Below, one piece after another: positions 1 to 8,840 of a stretch of 64,000 nt of DNA. The stretch is from Rhizobium sp. ICMP 5592. Lineage in GTDB: Bacteria > Pseudomonadota > Alphaproteobacteria > Rhizobiales > Rhizobiaceae. Each line of letters starts with the position of its first letter. Position 1 is the stretch's first letter. The position numbers and the translations under genes were made by a program. The notes beneath the pieces are model-generated. The model made no database searches. It worked only from the letters and a program-made list of their open reading frames with translations, and was not told the DNA's origin. The DNA is taken from positions 1,033,671-1,097,670 of the forward strand of contig NZ_QSNT01000003.1 in assembly GCF_009498525.1 (NCBI RefSeq), written 5' to 3'.

Positions 1-321
1 CTCGCGCAGCGCCGCCTGCATCAGCCGCCAGCCAAGGCCGGTGCGGCCAAGCTTGGCGCTGACGGCAATCGTCAGGATTTCGGCCTCGCCCGCCATATGC
101 CGCGCCAGCACGAAGCCCGGAAGCGGCTTTTTCAGGATGGCGTTGGTCTGCCGGGCGACGAAGCCGAAGGTCGTGTCCTGCGACAGCAGATCCTCGAACT
201 CGGTATCGCCCCAGACTCGCGCGAAGCGCTCGCCATGCAGGGCGGCTACTTCAGTACAATCCCGCAGCTGCATCGGGACGATTTCATATTCGGCTTTCAA
301 GGTCAGATAGGATTCGAGCAT
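1..321 (-). CDS. rimI: Ribosomal-protein-alanine N-acetyltransferase RimI (3' end cut by window edge)
   Basis: GNAT-family acetyltransferase; RimI acetylates the N-terminal alanine of ribosomal protein S18. 107 codons are visible from the ATG to the left edge, so the C-terminus is missing. The visible part reads MLESYLTLKAEYEIVP, then a GFVLARHMAGEAEILTIAV strand and KLGRTGLGWRLMQAAL, the acetyl-CoA pyrophosphate-binding R/Q-x-x-G-x-G/A type motif of GNATs. The start lies 1 nt after the tsaB stop on the same strand; the tsaB-rimI pair is standard in alphaproteobacteria and supports the assignment over other GNATs. Confidence 0.85.
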   Translation of the reverse strand, partial: MLESYLTLKAEYEIVPMQLRDCTEVAALHGERFARVWGDTEFEDLLSQDTTFGFVARQTNAILKKPLPGFVLARHMAGEAEILTIAVSAKLGRTGLGWRLMQAALRE

Positions 322-322
322 G

Positions 323-979
323 TTATAGCCTGGCAACAGCGTATCCGGCCTGCGGTCTGGCATCGGGTCCGCGAAGATAAAGCGGTTTCGGCTTGTCGCT
401 GACGGGTTTGGCAGCGCCAAGCCGGGCAACGACGACAATCGGAAATGCGTCGGGCCGCTCCGCGGGCGGCGCATCGCTGAGCCGGGCGACGGCCGTGCCG
501 GTGACGACACCGCCGAATGCGCCGGCAATTGCCCGCGCTTCGTCGATCGTCACGGCACGGGCTTCATCCAGCGGACGACCATCGGCGTCGAAGGGCTGGA
601 GATAGATCTCCTCGCGCTTGGCATCGATGGCGGCCATAACCGATTGACCCGGATTCCGTTCCCGCGCGCCGGCGGCCATGACCTCAAGGGTCGTGACGCC
701 GATGGCGGGAATATCAAGGGAGAGCGCAAAACCGCGAGCGGCGGCGACGCCGATGCGGATACCGGTGAAAGAGCCGGGGCCGACGGTCACGACGATGCGC
801 TCGACCGCTGCAAGCGCTATCCCGGCTTTTGCCAGCGCCGCGTCGACAACATCCATCAAATGCTCGGCATGCCCCCGCCCGATCGTCTCCGTGACCTCCC
901 CCATCACAGAATCACTGCCGCTATCATACACCGCGGCAGCGCAATCCACACCTGCCGTGTCGAGCGCCAGTACAATCAT
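323..979 (-). CDS. tsaB: tRNA threonylcarbamoyladenosine biosynthesis protein TsaB
   Basis: 218 aa, close to the usual TsaB length. TsaB is the non-catalytic partner of TsaD/TsaE in making t6A37 on ANN-decoding tRNAs. The N-terminus MIVLALDTAGVDCAAAVYD is the ASKHA-fold phosphate-loop region. TVGPGSFTGIRIGVAAARGFA is the TsaB hallmark, found around residues 65-85; VMAAIDAKREEIYLQ follows. The C-terminus DARP is typical of the family. It is followed by rimI after 1 nt, so the two are surely co-transcribed. Confidence 0.93.
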   Translation of the reverse strand: MIVLALDTAGVDCAAAVYDSGSDSVMGEVTETIGRGHAEHLMDVVDAALAKAGIALAAVERIVVTVGPGSFTGIRIGVAAARGFALSLDIPAIGVTTLEVMAAGARERNPGQSVMAAIDAKREEIYLQPFDADGRPLDEARAVTIDEARAIAGAFGGVVTGTAVARLSDAPPAERPDAFPIVVVARLGAAKPVSDKPKPLYLRGPDARPQAGYAVARL

Positions 980-1003
980 GTTTGTTTTTCCGAAATGCGA
1001 AGA

Positions 1004-1570
1004 TTAAACGGCTTCGACTTCCTGAACTTCCGGAACGAAATGGCGCAGCAGGTTCTGGATGCCATGCTTCAACGTCGCCGTCGACGACGGGCAGCCGGCA
1101 CAGGATCCCTTCATGTTGAGATAGACCTTGCCATCGCGGAAGCCGCGGAAGGTGATGTCGCCGCCATCCTGGGCAACGGCCGGGCGAACGCGGGTCTCCA
1201 GCAATTCCTTGATGGTCAGCACGATGGTCTCGTCGCCCTCATCGAAGAATTCGCCGCTGGCATCCTGCGCTTCGGAAAGGACCGATGCTGCGCCCATGAC
1301 CGGCTTGCCGGACATGAAATGCTCCATGATCGAGCCGAGAATGGCGGGCTTCAGATGCTGCCACTCCTGATCGTCCTTGGAGACGGAGATGAAATCATAG
1401 CCGAAATAGACGCCGCTGACGCCGGGGATATCGAACAGGCGAGCGGCAAGCGGCGAGACTTCCGCCTCGTCGGCGCTGCGGAATTCGGCCGTGCCACTTT
1501 CCATCACCACCTTGCCCGGCAGGAACTTCAGGGTCGCGGGGTTCGGCGTCGCTTCGGTCTGAATGAACAT
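1004..1570 (-). CDS. Nfu-type iron-sulfur cluster scaffold/carrier protein
   Basis: 188 aa. The N-terminal Nfu_N domain (FIQTEATPNPATLKFLPG, with an FGYDFISVSK strand) is followed by a NifU C-terminal domain containing RPAVAQDGGDITF and the cluster-binding CAGCPSS (CxxC) motif near residue 150. Such proteins receive and hand on Fe-S clusters. An ATG lies 12 nt upstream (1582), but GGAGA sits 7 nt before the inner ATG at 1570, so the inner start is preferred. It precedes tsaB on the same strand with a 24 nt gap. Confidence 0.9.
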   Translation of the reverse strand: MFIQTEATPNPATLKFLPGKVVMESGTAEFRSADEAEVSPLAARLFDIPGVSGVYFGYDFISVSKDDQEWQHLKPAILGSIMEHFMSGKPVMGAASVLSEAQDASGEFFDEGDETIVLTIKELLETRVRPAVAQDGGDITFRGFRDGKVYLNMKGSCAGCPSSTATLKHGIQNLLRHFVPEVQEVEAV

Positions 1571-1690
1571 CTTGCTCTCCATGCGGCAGGGCTGAAACCC
1601 CTGCGCCGACTTTAGAATATTTCAAAAGAAGATAGGCTTTTTGGCCGCCCTAATCAAGAGACCAGGCCTCAAGAAATAGCCCTTGCCAAC

Positions 1691-2182
1691 TCAACTCAGA
1701 GCGTCGATTTCCTCGTTCGTCAGCGTATCCGGCAGCACGGTCACCGGGATCGGAAAGGCAGCCGCGCGCCCCGCGATCGAAGATACCAGCGGCCCTGGTC
1801 CCTCCTTGGCGGAACCGGCGGCCAGAACGAGAAGCGCGATGTCCCGGTCTTCCTCGATCACCGCATTGATCTGCTCGGCGGCCGACCCTTCACGAATGAC
1901 GATCTCGGGATCGATGCCGATATTCTCGCGTACGATCTGCGCCGCCTTTGCCGTCGTCGCCTCGGCCTCCTCGCGGGCTTCCGCCCGCATGATCTCCTCG
2001 ACACCCAGCCATTGCTGGAAATCGCCCTCGGGGATCACGTAGAGAAGCACGAGGCCACCATTGGAATTCTTGGCCCGCCGGCCGGCATAATGGACGGCAC
2101 GCTGGCATTCAGGCGTGCCGTCAATGACCGCCATGAACTTGCGGCGATGACCTTCGAGCCGTGAGAGACGTTTTGATACCAT
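1691..2182 (-). CDS. Universal stress protein, UspA family
   Basis: About 163 aa. A single Usp domain: KFMAVIDGTPECQRAVHYAGRRA at the N-terminus, LLVLAAGSAKEGPGPLVSSIAGR near the C-terminus. The latter resembles the G-x2-G-x9-G(S/T) ATP-binding signature, and PIPVTVLPDTLT follows as the last strand. The frame stays open further upstream (to 2248), but that extension would translate the hairpin behind trpS and encodes nothing conserved, so MVSKRLSRLEGHRRKF at 2182 is chosen. It lies downstream of trpS on the same strand, separated by a 9-bp-stem hairpin. Confidence 0.85.
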   Translation of the reverse strand: MVSKRLSRLEGHRRKFMAVIDGTPECQRAVHYAGRRAKNSNGGLVLLYVIPEGDFQQWLGVEEIMRAEAREEAEATTAKAAQIVRENIGIDPEIVIREGSAAEQINAVIEEDRDIALLVLAAGSAKEGPGPLVSSIAGRAAAFPIPVTVLPDTLTNEEIDALS

Positions 2183-2217
2183 GCGGCAACTCTGACACCT
2201 GAAGGCGGCGTTTTGCA

Positions 2218-2240
2218 AGCCCCCGTTTTGCACGGGGGCT
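2218..2240 (-). terminator. Hairpin downstream of trpS (possible terminator)
   Basis: Perfect 9-bp inverted repeat (AGCCCCCGT / ACGGGGGCT) with a 5-nt loop, 16 nt after the trpS stop on the minus strand. The stem is GC-rich, but no clear U-tract follows (TGCAAAACG), so termination may be weak or rho-assisted. Confidence 0.5.
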
Positions 2241-2255
2241 GCCTTCATAATATGG

Positions 2256-3320
2256 TCAGTAGATGAAGCCGACGATGTCGCGGACCTGGTTCATCGTCAC
2301 CTCGGCGCGGGCACGGGCACGGGCACCGCCGTCACGCAGGACGGCATCGATATGGCCGGGATCGGCCATCAGGCGGCGCATCTCGCCGGTGATCGGCGAG
2401 AGGACTTGCACGGCGAGATCGACCAGGGCCGGCTTGAAGACCGAGAATTGCTGGCCACCGAACTCCGAGAGCACATCCGCCTTCGACTTGTCGGCAAGGG
2501 CGGCATAGATGCCGACGAGATTGTCGGCTTCCGGGCGGCCGGCAAGACCGGCAATCTCGCTCGGCAAACCATCCGGATCGGTCTTGGCCTTGCGGATCTT
2601 CTTCGAGATGTTTTCCTCGTCGTCGAGCAGGTTGATGCGCGACAGGTCGGAGGCATCCGACTTCGACATCTTCTTGGTGCCGTCACGCAAAGACATGACG
2701 CGCGGTGCCGGACCATCGATCAACGGCTCGACCATCGGGAAATAGGCATGCACCGGCTCATCGCCGACAGTGATGTCGATGCCATAGCCCGAGCGGCGGA
2801 TATGCTCCATGAAATCCAGATTGAATTTCATGGCGATATCGCGGGTCAGTTCCAGATGCTGCTTCTGGTCGTCACCAACCGGCACATGCGTGGCGCGATA
2901 AAGGAGAATATCGGCGGCCATCAGACTTGGATAGGCGTAGAGGCCGAGAGACGCCTGCTCACGGTCCTTGCCGGCCTTGTCCTTGAACTGCGTCATGCGG
3001 TTCATCCAGCCGATGCGGGCGACGCAATTGAAGATCCAGGCGAGTTCGGCGTGGCCCGGCACGGTCGACTGATTGAAGACGATATGCTTTTCCGGATCGA
3101 TGCCGGCCGCAAGGAAGGCGGCGGTGATCGACCGTGTCTGGCTCCGCATGTCCTCATGCACGAGCTGGGCCGTCAACGCATGCATGTCGACGACGCAATA
3201 CATGCAGTCGCTCTTCTCTTGCAGCGCCACGAACTTGCGGATCGCGCCGAGATAATTGCCAAGATGGAGATTGCCGGTCGGCTGGACGCCGGAGAATACG
3301 AGCGGCTTGAATTCGGTCAT
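2256..3320 (-). CDS. trpS: Tryptophanyl-tRNA synthetase
   Basis: 354 aa class I aminoacyl-tRNA synthetase that charges tRNA-Trp. The HIGH-type motif is PTGNLHLGNYLGA near residue 15, and the KMSKS loop is present as GTKKMSKSDASD near residue 217. VGDDQKQHLELTRDIA is also typical of bacterial TrpRS. The start is preceded by GAGGACGAC. In alphaproteobacteria trpS commonly lies between murJ and a Usp gene, as here. Confidence 0.97.
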   Translation of the reverse strand: MTEFKPLVFSGVQPTGNLHLGNYLGAIRKFVALQEKSDCMYCVVDMHALTAQLVHEDMRSQTRSITAAFLAAGIDPEKHIVFNQSTVPGHAELAWIFNCVARIGWMNRMTQFKDKAGKDREQASLGLYAYPSLMAADILLYRATHVPVGDDQKQHLELTRDIAMKFNLDFMEHIRRSGYGIDITVGDEPVHAYFPMVEPLIDGPAPRVMSLRDGTKKMSKSDASDLSRINLLDDEENISKKIRKAKTDPDGLPSEIAGLAGRPEADNLVGIYAALADKSKADVLSEFGGQQFSVFKPALVDLAVQVLSPITGEMRRLMADPGHIDAVLRDGGARARARAEVTMNQVRDIVGFIY

Positions 3321-3433
3321 GTCGTCCTCAAAAGGCTGGTGGAGGGCCCGGGCGAGCTCACGCTCGACCCTTGGTGTTCGGCGGGCTTATGCACGGCGGA
3401 CAGGCGGGGATCAAGAGGATATATGGCAGGAAC

Positions 3434-3829
3434 TCAGGAAGAATGCTGGATCAGATCCCAGGTGTTGCCATAGGGGTCGGCGAAGACCGCGACAGTGCCG
3501 TAGACCTCATGGCGTGGCTCTTCCCGAAACTTCACGCCCTTGGCAAGCATCGCGGCATGATCACGGGCGAAATCATCGGTCTTGAGGAAGAAGCCGACGC
3601 GGCCGCCGGCCTGATTGCCGATCACGGCGCGCTGGCTGTCATCGGCGGCCTGAGCAAGCAACAGCGCCGCCCCTTCTGCGCCCTTCGGCTTAATGACAAC
3701 CCAACGCTTGTCTTCGGGCTGCACTTCATCCTGCAGGCAGTCGAAGCCGAGGGCATCGCAATAGAAAGCCTTAGCGCGATCGTAGTCGTCGACAACGAGG
3801 GTAATGAGGAAGAGGGATTGCCGCGGCAA
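3434..3829 (-). CDS. VOC-family protein (glyoxalase/bleomycin-resistance fold)
   Basis: 131 aa single VOC domain: FLITLVVDDYDRAKAFYCDALGF at the N-terminus, GVKFREEPRHEVYGTVAVF and ADPYGNTWDLIQ at the C-terminus. These fit the beta-alpha-beta-beta-beta repeats with a metal-site Glu/His pattern. Substrate unknown. The start appears to be TTG: the frame begins TTG-CCG-CGG-CAA, and GGAG inside the last codons of murJ lies 7 nt upstream. The murJ stop is 4 nt before this start, so translation is probably coupled to murJ. Confidence 0.8.
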   Translation of the reverse strand: MPRQSLFLITLVVDDYDRAKAFYCDALGFDCLQDEVQPEDKRWVVIKPKGAEGAALLLAQAADDSQRAVIGNQAGGRVGFFLKTDDFARDHAAMLAKGVKFREEPRHEVYGTVAVFADPYGNTWDLIQHSS

Positions 3830-3833
3830 GATG

Positions 3834-5435
3834 CTACTCCCCGTTCACCACTTCCGCCTCGGGCGGGGGAGCGGTCGGCTTGCGTTTCACGTTGCGGCGG
3901 ATCATGCCGATGTCGGCGCCGCCGATCAGGAAGGCGACGGCGAAGTAGACCAGCATGGAGATACCGATCAACAGGCCGAGCGTACCGACCTTGGTCAACA
4001 ACGACGCGCCGGAGGCAAGCCATGGCTCCCAGCGATGCTGGAGATAGACGACCATCGCCGTCATGACGCCGGCCGAGATCAGCAATAGGCCAGTGCGGCG
4101 GGCCAGCCCCCAGTCCCAGGTCAGATAGCCGCGGCGCAAAAGCGTCGTGAACAGCAGCACCGTACTGATCCAGCCGGCCGTTGCCTCGGCGACCGCGATG
4201 CCAGGCGCCCCCATATAGGGGAAGAGAGTAAGGGCGATTGCGCAATTGGTGGCGACCGCGATGCCGGAAAACCGCATCGGGGTCTTGGTGTCTTCGCGGG
4301 CGTAGAAGCCCGGCTGCAGCGCCTTGATCAGCACGAAGGCCGGCAGGCCGAGGCCGTAGATCGCCAGGATCGAGCCGACGATCAAGGTGTTTTCCTGGTG
4401 GAAGGCACGGCGCTCGTAGAGCACGCGGATGATGTCGTCGGAGAGCACCCAGAGCGCCATGGCCGCCGGCAATGTCAGGAACAGCACGAACTCCATCGAG
4501 CGGTTCTGCAGGTTGGCGGCTTCCTTGAGATGGCCGGATTTCAGCGACCGCGCCAGCTCCGGCAGCAGCACGACGCCAACGGCAACGCCGACGACGCCGA
4601 GCGGCAACTGATAGATGCGGTCGGCATATTGCAGGGCGGCGATCGCGCCTTCGCGGCTGGAGGCGATTGCCTGGCCGATCATCTGGTTGATCTGGGTGAT
4701 GCCGCCGGTGACGGCGGCAGGCACGGCAAGGATCAGCAGCCGCTTCACATTCGGCGTGAAGCGCGGCCAGCGGAAGCCGATATTGATGCCGGCATAGCGT
4801 ACGCCGATATAGACGACGAGCAATTGCAGGATGCCTGCGGCCAGCACGCCCCAGGACAGATACCAGGCGGTCTCAAGCGGGATGGCGCCGAAATAGAGCG
4901 AGTAGAACAGCGCTCCGATCATCACCACGTTGAGGAAAATGGGCGCCACGGCGGCCGCGAAGAAATGATGCAGCGAATTCAGCATACCGCTCATCATCGC
5001 CGTCAGCGACATGCACATGAGATAAGGGAACATCACGGCCGCCATCCGCACCGTGATCGAGAACTTCTCCGGATCGTCGGCAAAGCCCGGCGCGATGATC
5101 CAGCGCACGATCAGCGGCATGCCCAGTTCCATAGCAACCGTGATCAGGAACAGCACGGAAAAGAGAACGCCGAAGACTTCCTCGGAAAAACGCTTGGCGC
5201 CCTCGATGCCGTTCGCCTCGATCTCCTTGGCAAACAGCGGCACGAAGGCGGCGTTGAAGGCGCCCTCGGCGAAAAGGCGGCGGAACAGGTTCGGAAAACG
5301 GAAGGCGGCGTAGAACACGTCGGCCATCGGCCCCGTACCGAGGGCGGCGGCCATCAGCGTTTCGCGAGCGAAACCGAAGATGCGGCTGCCGAGCGTCGCG
5401 CCGCCGACGGTGATGAATTTCTTGACGAGGCTCAT
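3834..5435 (-). CDS. murJ: Lipid II flippase MurJ (MviN)
   Basis: 533 aa polytopic membrane protein of the MVF/MOP superfamily that flips lipid II across the inner membrane for peptidoglycan synthesis. It begins MSLVKKFITVGGATLGSRIFGFARE, matching the MurJ start, including the Arg of the central cavity. FPNLFRRLFAEGAFNAAFVPLF is the diagnostic MviN motif near residue 50. Many hydrophobic segments follow, and the protein ends in a short charged tail. Its ATG overlaps the glnD stop (ATGA), so glnD-murJ form one operon. Confidence 0.96.
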   Translation of the reverse strand: MSLVKKFITVGGATLGSRIFGFARETLMAAALGTGPMADVFYAAFRFPNLFRRLFAEGAFNAAFVPLFAKEIEANGIEGAKRFSEEVFGVLFSVLFLITVAMELGMPLIVRWIIAPGFADDPEKFSITVRMAAVMFPYLMCMSLTAMMSGMLNSLHHFFAAAVAPIFLNVVMIGALFYSLYFGAIPLETAWYLSWGVLAAGILQLLVVYIGVRYAGINIGFRWPRFTPNVKRLLILAVPAAVTGGITQINQMIGQAIASSREGAIAALQYADRIYQLPLGVVGVAVGVVLLPELARSLKSGHLKEAANLQNRSMEFVLFLTLPAAMALWVLSDDIIRVLYERRAFHQENTLIVGSILAIYGLGLPAFVLIKALQPGFYAREDTKTPMRFSGIAVATNCAIALTLFPYMGAPGIAVAEATAGWISTVLLFTTLLRRGYLTWDWGLARRTGLLLISAGVMTAMVVYLQHRWEPWLASGASLLTKVGTLGLLIGISMLVYFAVAFLIGGADIGMIRRNVKRKPTAPPPEAEVVNGE

Positions 5436-8362
5436 GCGGCTGAACCGGCTTTCTTTTCGGTACTAGGCTTTTCGGTACTGGGCTTTTCGGTATTGAGCGA
5501 CCGCGTGGAGGCGGGCGCGATCATGCCAGACGGCATGCGCTCGCGCATCTCGTCCTCCTCACCCGCCATCACCGGCTTCAGGCGCGCGATGATATTGGCT
5601 CGCTTGTTTTCGTTGGAGATCTTCTGCCCGACGAGATCGGTCACATAGAAACTATCGATGACCTTCTCGCCGAAGGTGGTGATCCGCGCCGAGTGGATGT
5701 CGAGCGACAGGTCCGAAAGAACCGAGGTGATTTCCGACAGCAGACCGGTGCGGTCGAGGCATTCGACCTCGATGACGGTGAACTTGTTGGACAGGCTGTT
5801 GGAGATCGTCACCGATGGCGGGATGACGAAAGCCTTATTCTTGCGGCGGTTCTTGGTGCGCGTCGCGATGACTTCCGGCAGGCGTTTGCGGCCGGCCAGC
5901 ACGTCCTCGATCATCTTGCCGATGGTGCCGGCACGGCGCAACTCATCCGCATCGTCGGCGAATTCGCGGCTGACATGGATGGTGTCGAGCGCGCGGCCGT
6001 CCGCCGTCGTGAAGATCTGCGCGTCGGCGATATTGGCGCCGGCAGCGGCACAGGCACCGGCGATGACGGTAAGCAGGCGCGGATGGTCGGGCGACAGCAC
6101 CGTAATTTCGGTGATGGCGTGGAAACTGTCGGTCCGCACCATCGTCGCCAGCACCTGGCCCGATTTGTCGGTCTGACGGATGAACCGCGTGTGGCGGATC
6201 TGGTCTTCCAGCGGCACGGATAGAAGATAGGGCTGGTAGTGCAGCTTGACATAGGCCTTGCGAGCCTTCTGACCCCAATCATCCAGCGCTGCTTCCAGCG
6301 CCTTGGCGGCAGCTTCGGCCCGTTCCTTGCGCGACACTTCCGAGAAACCGCCAGCCAGGAGCAGCTCGGTCTCGTAATAGAGGGTGCGCAGCAACTGCCC
6401 CTTCCAGCCATTCCAGACGCCGGGGCCGACGGCGCGGATATCGCAGACGGTCAGGATCAGCAGCATCTTCAGCCGGTCGAGCGACTGCACCCGGTCGGCG
6501 AAATCGATGATGGTCTTGCGGTCGGTCAGGTCTCTGGTCTGGGCGACCATCGACATGGTCAGATGCTCGGCGATCAGCCAGACGACCAGCTCGGTCTGCT
6601 TCGGCGACAGGCCGAAGCGCGGGCAAAGCTTACGCGCCACCTTGGCGCCGGCTTCGGAGTGATCCTCCTCGCGGCCCTTGGCAATGTCGTGCAGCAGCAC
6701 GGCGACGTAAAGAGCGTCGCGGTCCTCGATGCCGGGCATCAGCTTGTTGACCAGTGGATGGATGTCCTCGGCCTTGCCCTTGTCGATCTCCGACAGCACC
6801 TCGACAGCGCGGATCAGATGCTCATCGACCGTATAGTGGTGATACATGTTGAACTGCATCATCGAGACGATCTTACCGAATTCCGGAATGAAGCGGCCAA
6901 GCACGCCGGCTTCGTTCATGCGGCGCAGGATCAGCGCCGGATCACGCTTCGAGGTGAGTATCGCCAGGAACAGGCGGTTCGCCTCCTCGTTTTCACGCAG
7001 ATCATTGTCGATCAGCCCCAGCGAGCGGGTGACGCGCTTCAGCGCGTCGGGATGAAATTCCAGCCCGTTGATATCAGCAACGAAGAACAGGCGGATGAGG
7101 CTTACCGGATCGCGCTTGAAGACATCGGGATTGGCAAGCGCGATGCGGCCACGATCCTCGACGAACTCGATCGTGCCGGGGATCTTGCGCGAACGATGGG
7201 CGAAGCGGCTGATGACGCCGGTAAGCCCCGGCGTCGCCTTGGCCTGCTGGTCCTCGAGCGCCGCGCAGAGAATGCGGGTGAGATCGCCGACATCCTTGGC
7301 GACGAGGAAATAGTGCTTCATGAAGCGTTCGACGGCGGAAAGGCCGGGCCGGGCGTGATAGCCGAGCGCCTCGGCAATTTCGCGCTGGATGTCGAAGGAC
7401 AGCCGCTCCTCCGCCTTGCCGGTCAGGAAATGCATGTGGCAGCGCACGGCCCAGAGAAAATCCTCGGCCTTTTCGAAGAGGCGGTATTCCTGCTTCGACA
7501 GCACGCCGAGCTTCACCAGCTCGACCGGATCGCGAACGTGATAATAATATTTGGAGATCCAGAACAGCGTGTGCAGGTCGCGCAGGCCGCCCTTGCCTTC
7601 CTTGACGTTGGGCTCGACCAGATAGCGGGTGTCGCCGGCCTTGCGATGGCGCTCGTCACGCTCGGCAAGCTTGGCGGCGATGAATTCCGGACCGGTATTG
7701 GTGACGATTTCCTTGTCGAACCGTGTCTCCAGCTCGCGCGCAAGAGGCTCGTTGCCGCAGATATAGCGCGTCTCGAGGATCGCGGTGCGGACCGTCATGT
7801 CGGACTTCGCCTCGCGCATGCACTCCTCGACGGTGCGCGTGGCATGGCCGACCTTGAAGCCCATGTCCCAGAGCATATAGAGGATGAACTCGACCGCCTT
7901 GTGCGTCTCCTCCGCCGGCTTCGGCTGGAAGAGGAAGAGAAGGTCGATATCAGAGCCCGGCGCCAGCGTGTCGCGGCCATAGCCGCCGACGGCGGTGACC
8001 GTGAAGCTGCCCTTCTGCTTCGGATAGACGTGGCTGACCGTGAAGTCGTAGAGAATGGTGATGATCTGATCCTGCAGCCAGGAGATCCGGTGTGCGCAAT
8101 CGAGCCCGCCGCCATCCTGCGAGAGCAGGCGGCGCGCGTTTTCACGGCCTTCCTGGCTCGCCTTCTTCAACAGAGCGAGAAGAGCCGAACGCTCGTCCTT
8201 CTTGTCTTCATGGCGCTTGGCGAGGGCCTCGCATTCCGCCCTCAGCGTGGGGACGTCGAGAATGACGGAGAAATCGATGTCATGCTTAACCATGCTCGGC
8301 CGACCGGAATCCTGTTCATTGACCGCGGCCAATTGCCGGCGCGCCTGTCTTTTCGTCTGCAT
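5432..8362 (-). CDS. glnD: Bifunctional PII uridylyltransferase/uridylyl-removing enzyme GlnD
   Basis: 976 aa nitrogen sensor that uridylylates PII proteins when glutamine is low and deuridylylates them when it is high. Domains in order: nucleotidyltransferase with GGYGR (126-130) and GSDIDLL (136-142); a long GlnD helical region; HD domain with LLHDIAKG (HD at 558-559) for UR activity; two C-terminal ACT domains (about 740-820 and 860-930) that bind glutamine. The start is supported by AAGAGG upstream; an internal ATG at 8293 (MVKHDID) is an alternative. The tail carries TEKPS repeats. Confidence 0.96.
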   Translation of the reverse strand: MQTKRQARRQLAAVNEQDSGRPSMVKHDIDFSVILDVPTLRAECEALAKRHEDKKDERSALLALLKKASQEGRENARRLLSQDGGGLDCAHRISWLQDQIITILYDFTVSHVYPKQKGSFTVTAVGGYGRDTLAPGSDIDLLFLFQPKPAEETHKAVEFILYMLWDMGFKVGHATRTVEECMREAKSDMTVRTAILETRYICGNEPLARELETRFDKEIVTNTGPEFIAAKLAERDERHRKAGDTRYLVEPNVKEGKGGLRDLHTLFWISKYYYHVRDPVELVKLGVLSKQEYRLFEKAEDFLWAVRCHMHFLTGKAEERLSFDIQREIAEALGYHARPGLSAVERFMKHYFLVAKDVGDLTRILCAALEDQQAKATPGLTGVISRFAHRSRKIPGTIEFVEDRGRIALANPDVFKRDPVSLIRLFFVADINGLEFHPDALKRVTRSLGLIDNDLRENEEANRLFLAILTSKRDPALILRRMNEAGVLGRFIPEFGKIVSMMQFNMYHHYTVDEHLIRAVEVLSEIDKGKAEDIHPLVNKLMPGIEDRDALYVAVLLHDIAKGREEDHSEAGAKVARKLCPRFGLSPKQTELVVWLIAEHLTMSMVAQTRDLTDRKTIIDFADRVQSLDRLKMLLILTVCDIRAVGPGVWNGWKGQLLRTLYYETELLLAGGFSEVSRKERAEAAAKALEAALDDWGQKARKAYVKLHYQPYLLSVPLEDQIRHTRFIRQTDKSGQVLATMVRTDSFHAITEITVLSPDHPRLLTVIAGACAAAGANIADAQIFTTADGRALDTIHVSREFADDADELRRAGTIGKMIEDVLAGRKRLPEVIATRTKNRRKNKAFVIPPSVTISNSLSNKFTVIEVECLDRTGLLSEITSVLSDLSLDIHSARITTFGEKVIDSFYVTDLVGQKISNENKRANIIARLKPVMAGEEDEMRERMPSGMIAPASTRSLNTEKPSTEKPSTEKKAGSAA
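5454..5498. repeat. Tandem repeat, three 15-bp units, in the 3' end of glnD
   Basis: Three consecutive copies of a 15-bp unit (TTTTCGGTACTAGGC, TTTTCGGTACTGGGC, TTTTCGGTATTGAGC) at 5454-5468, 5469-5483 and 5484-5498. Being in frame, they add the pentapeptide TEKPS-like repeat to the GlnD tail beyond the last ACT domain. Copy number could vary by slippage without a frameshift. Confidence 0.9.
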
Positions 8363-8519
8363 GCGCTATAGCCTCTTTGCCCGGCGATTGACACAGGCAT
8401 TCTACGCCCGAATCCCATAATCCGGCTTGGAGCCAAATTTCCCGAACCAGCGCTGTTGGGAGTTCTATCGGGTCAAGGTTGACGAAGAGTGACGGCTGTC
8501 GATGCAGAAATCGGCGGTT

Positions 8520-8813
8520 TTAGGGCTGCGGCACCTCAAGCGACCGTCTCAACTCATTTATGCTATATAATATGTTCCGCGATTGGGCGCCGATCTGCGT
8601 CACCATTTCCCGTTCGCATTCCCAATAACCGGCCCTGGCGATTGCCGAGGTGATGTCGGAAATCCGGCTGCAGGACAGGGCGATGTTGAGAAGCCCTCGA
8701 TCGGACTCGCAGTCGGGCGCTTCCCCCTCGCCGCAGATCTTGCCGCGCGCCGCAATCGGCGAAAAACGGTCAGCGAGAACGCGGACCTCGGCAAGAAGAT
8801 GTTCGATATGCAT
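8520..8813 (-). CDS. Small hypothetical protein downstream of mutS
   Basis: 97 aa, not recognised. It is soluble, acidic and largely helical in appearance, with four cysteines (residues 27, 35, 48 and 66), the first two in the spacing CGEGEAPDC. No signal peptide or membrane segment. A convincing ribosome binding site (AAGGA, 7 nt spacing) precedes the ATG, and the gene lies 27 nt after mutS on the same strand, so it is probably a real gene co-transcribed with mutS. The run of polar residues around C27-C35 might bind a metal, but only two cysteines are close together. Confidence 0.65.
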   Translation of the reverse strand: MHIEHLLAEVRVLADRFSPIAARGKICGEGEAPDCESDRGLLNIALSCSRISDITSAIARAGYWECEREMVTQIGAQSRNILYSINELRRSLEVPQP

Positions 8814-8840
8814 CGGATTATCCTTGGGAATTGCCTGTTA

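Noticed and set aside
6239..8371. 710-codon open frame antisense to glnD
   Set aside because: No family resemblance, composition of a shadow frame, and no ribosome site; glnD on the other strand is certain.
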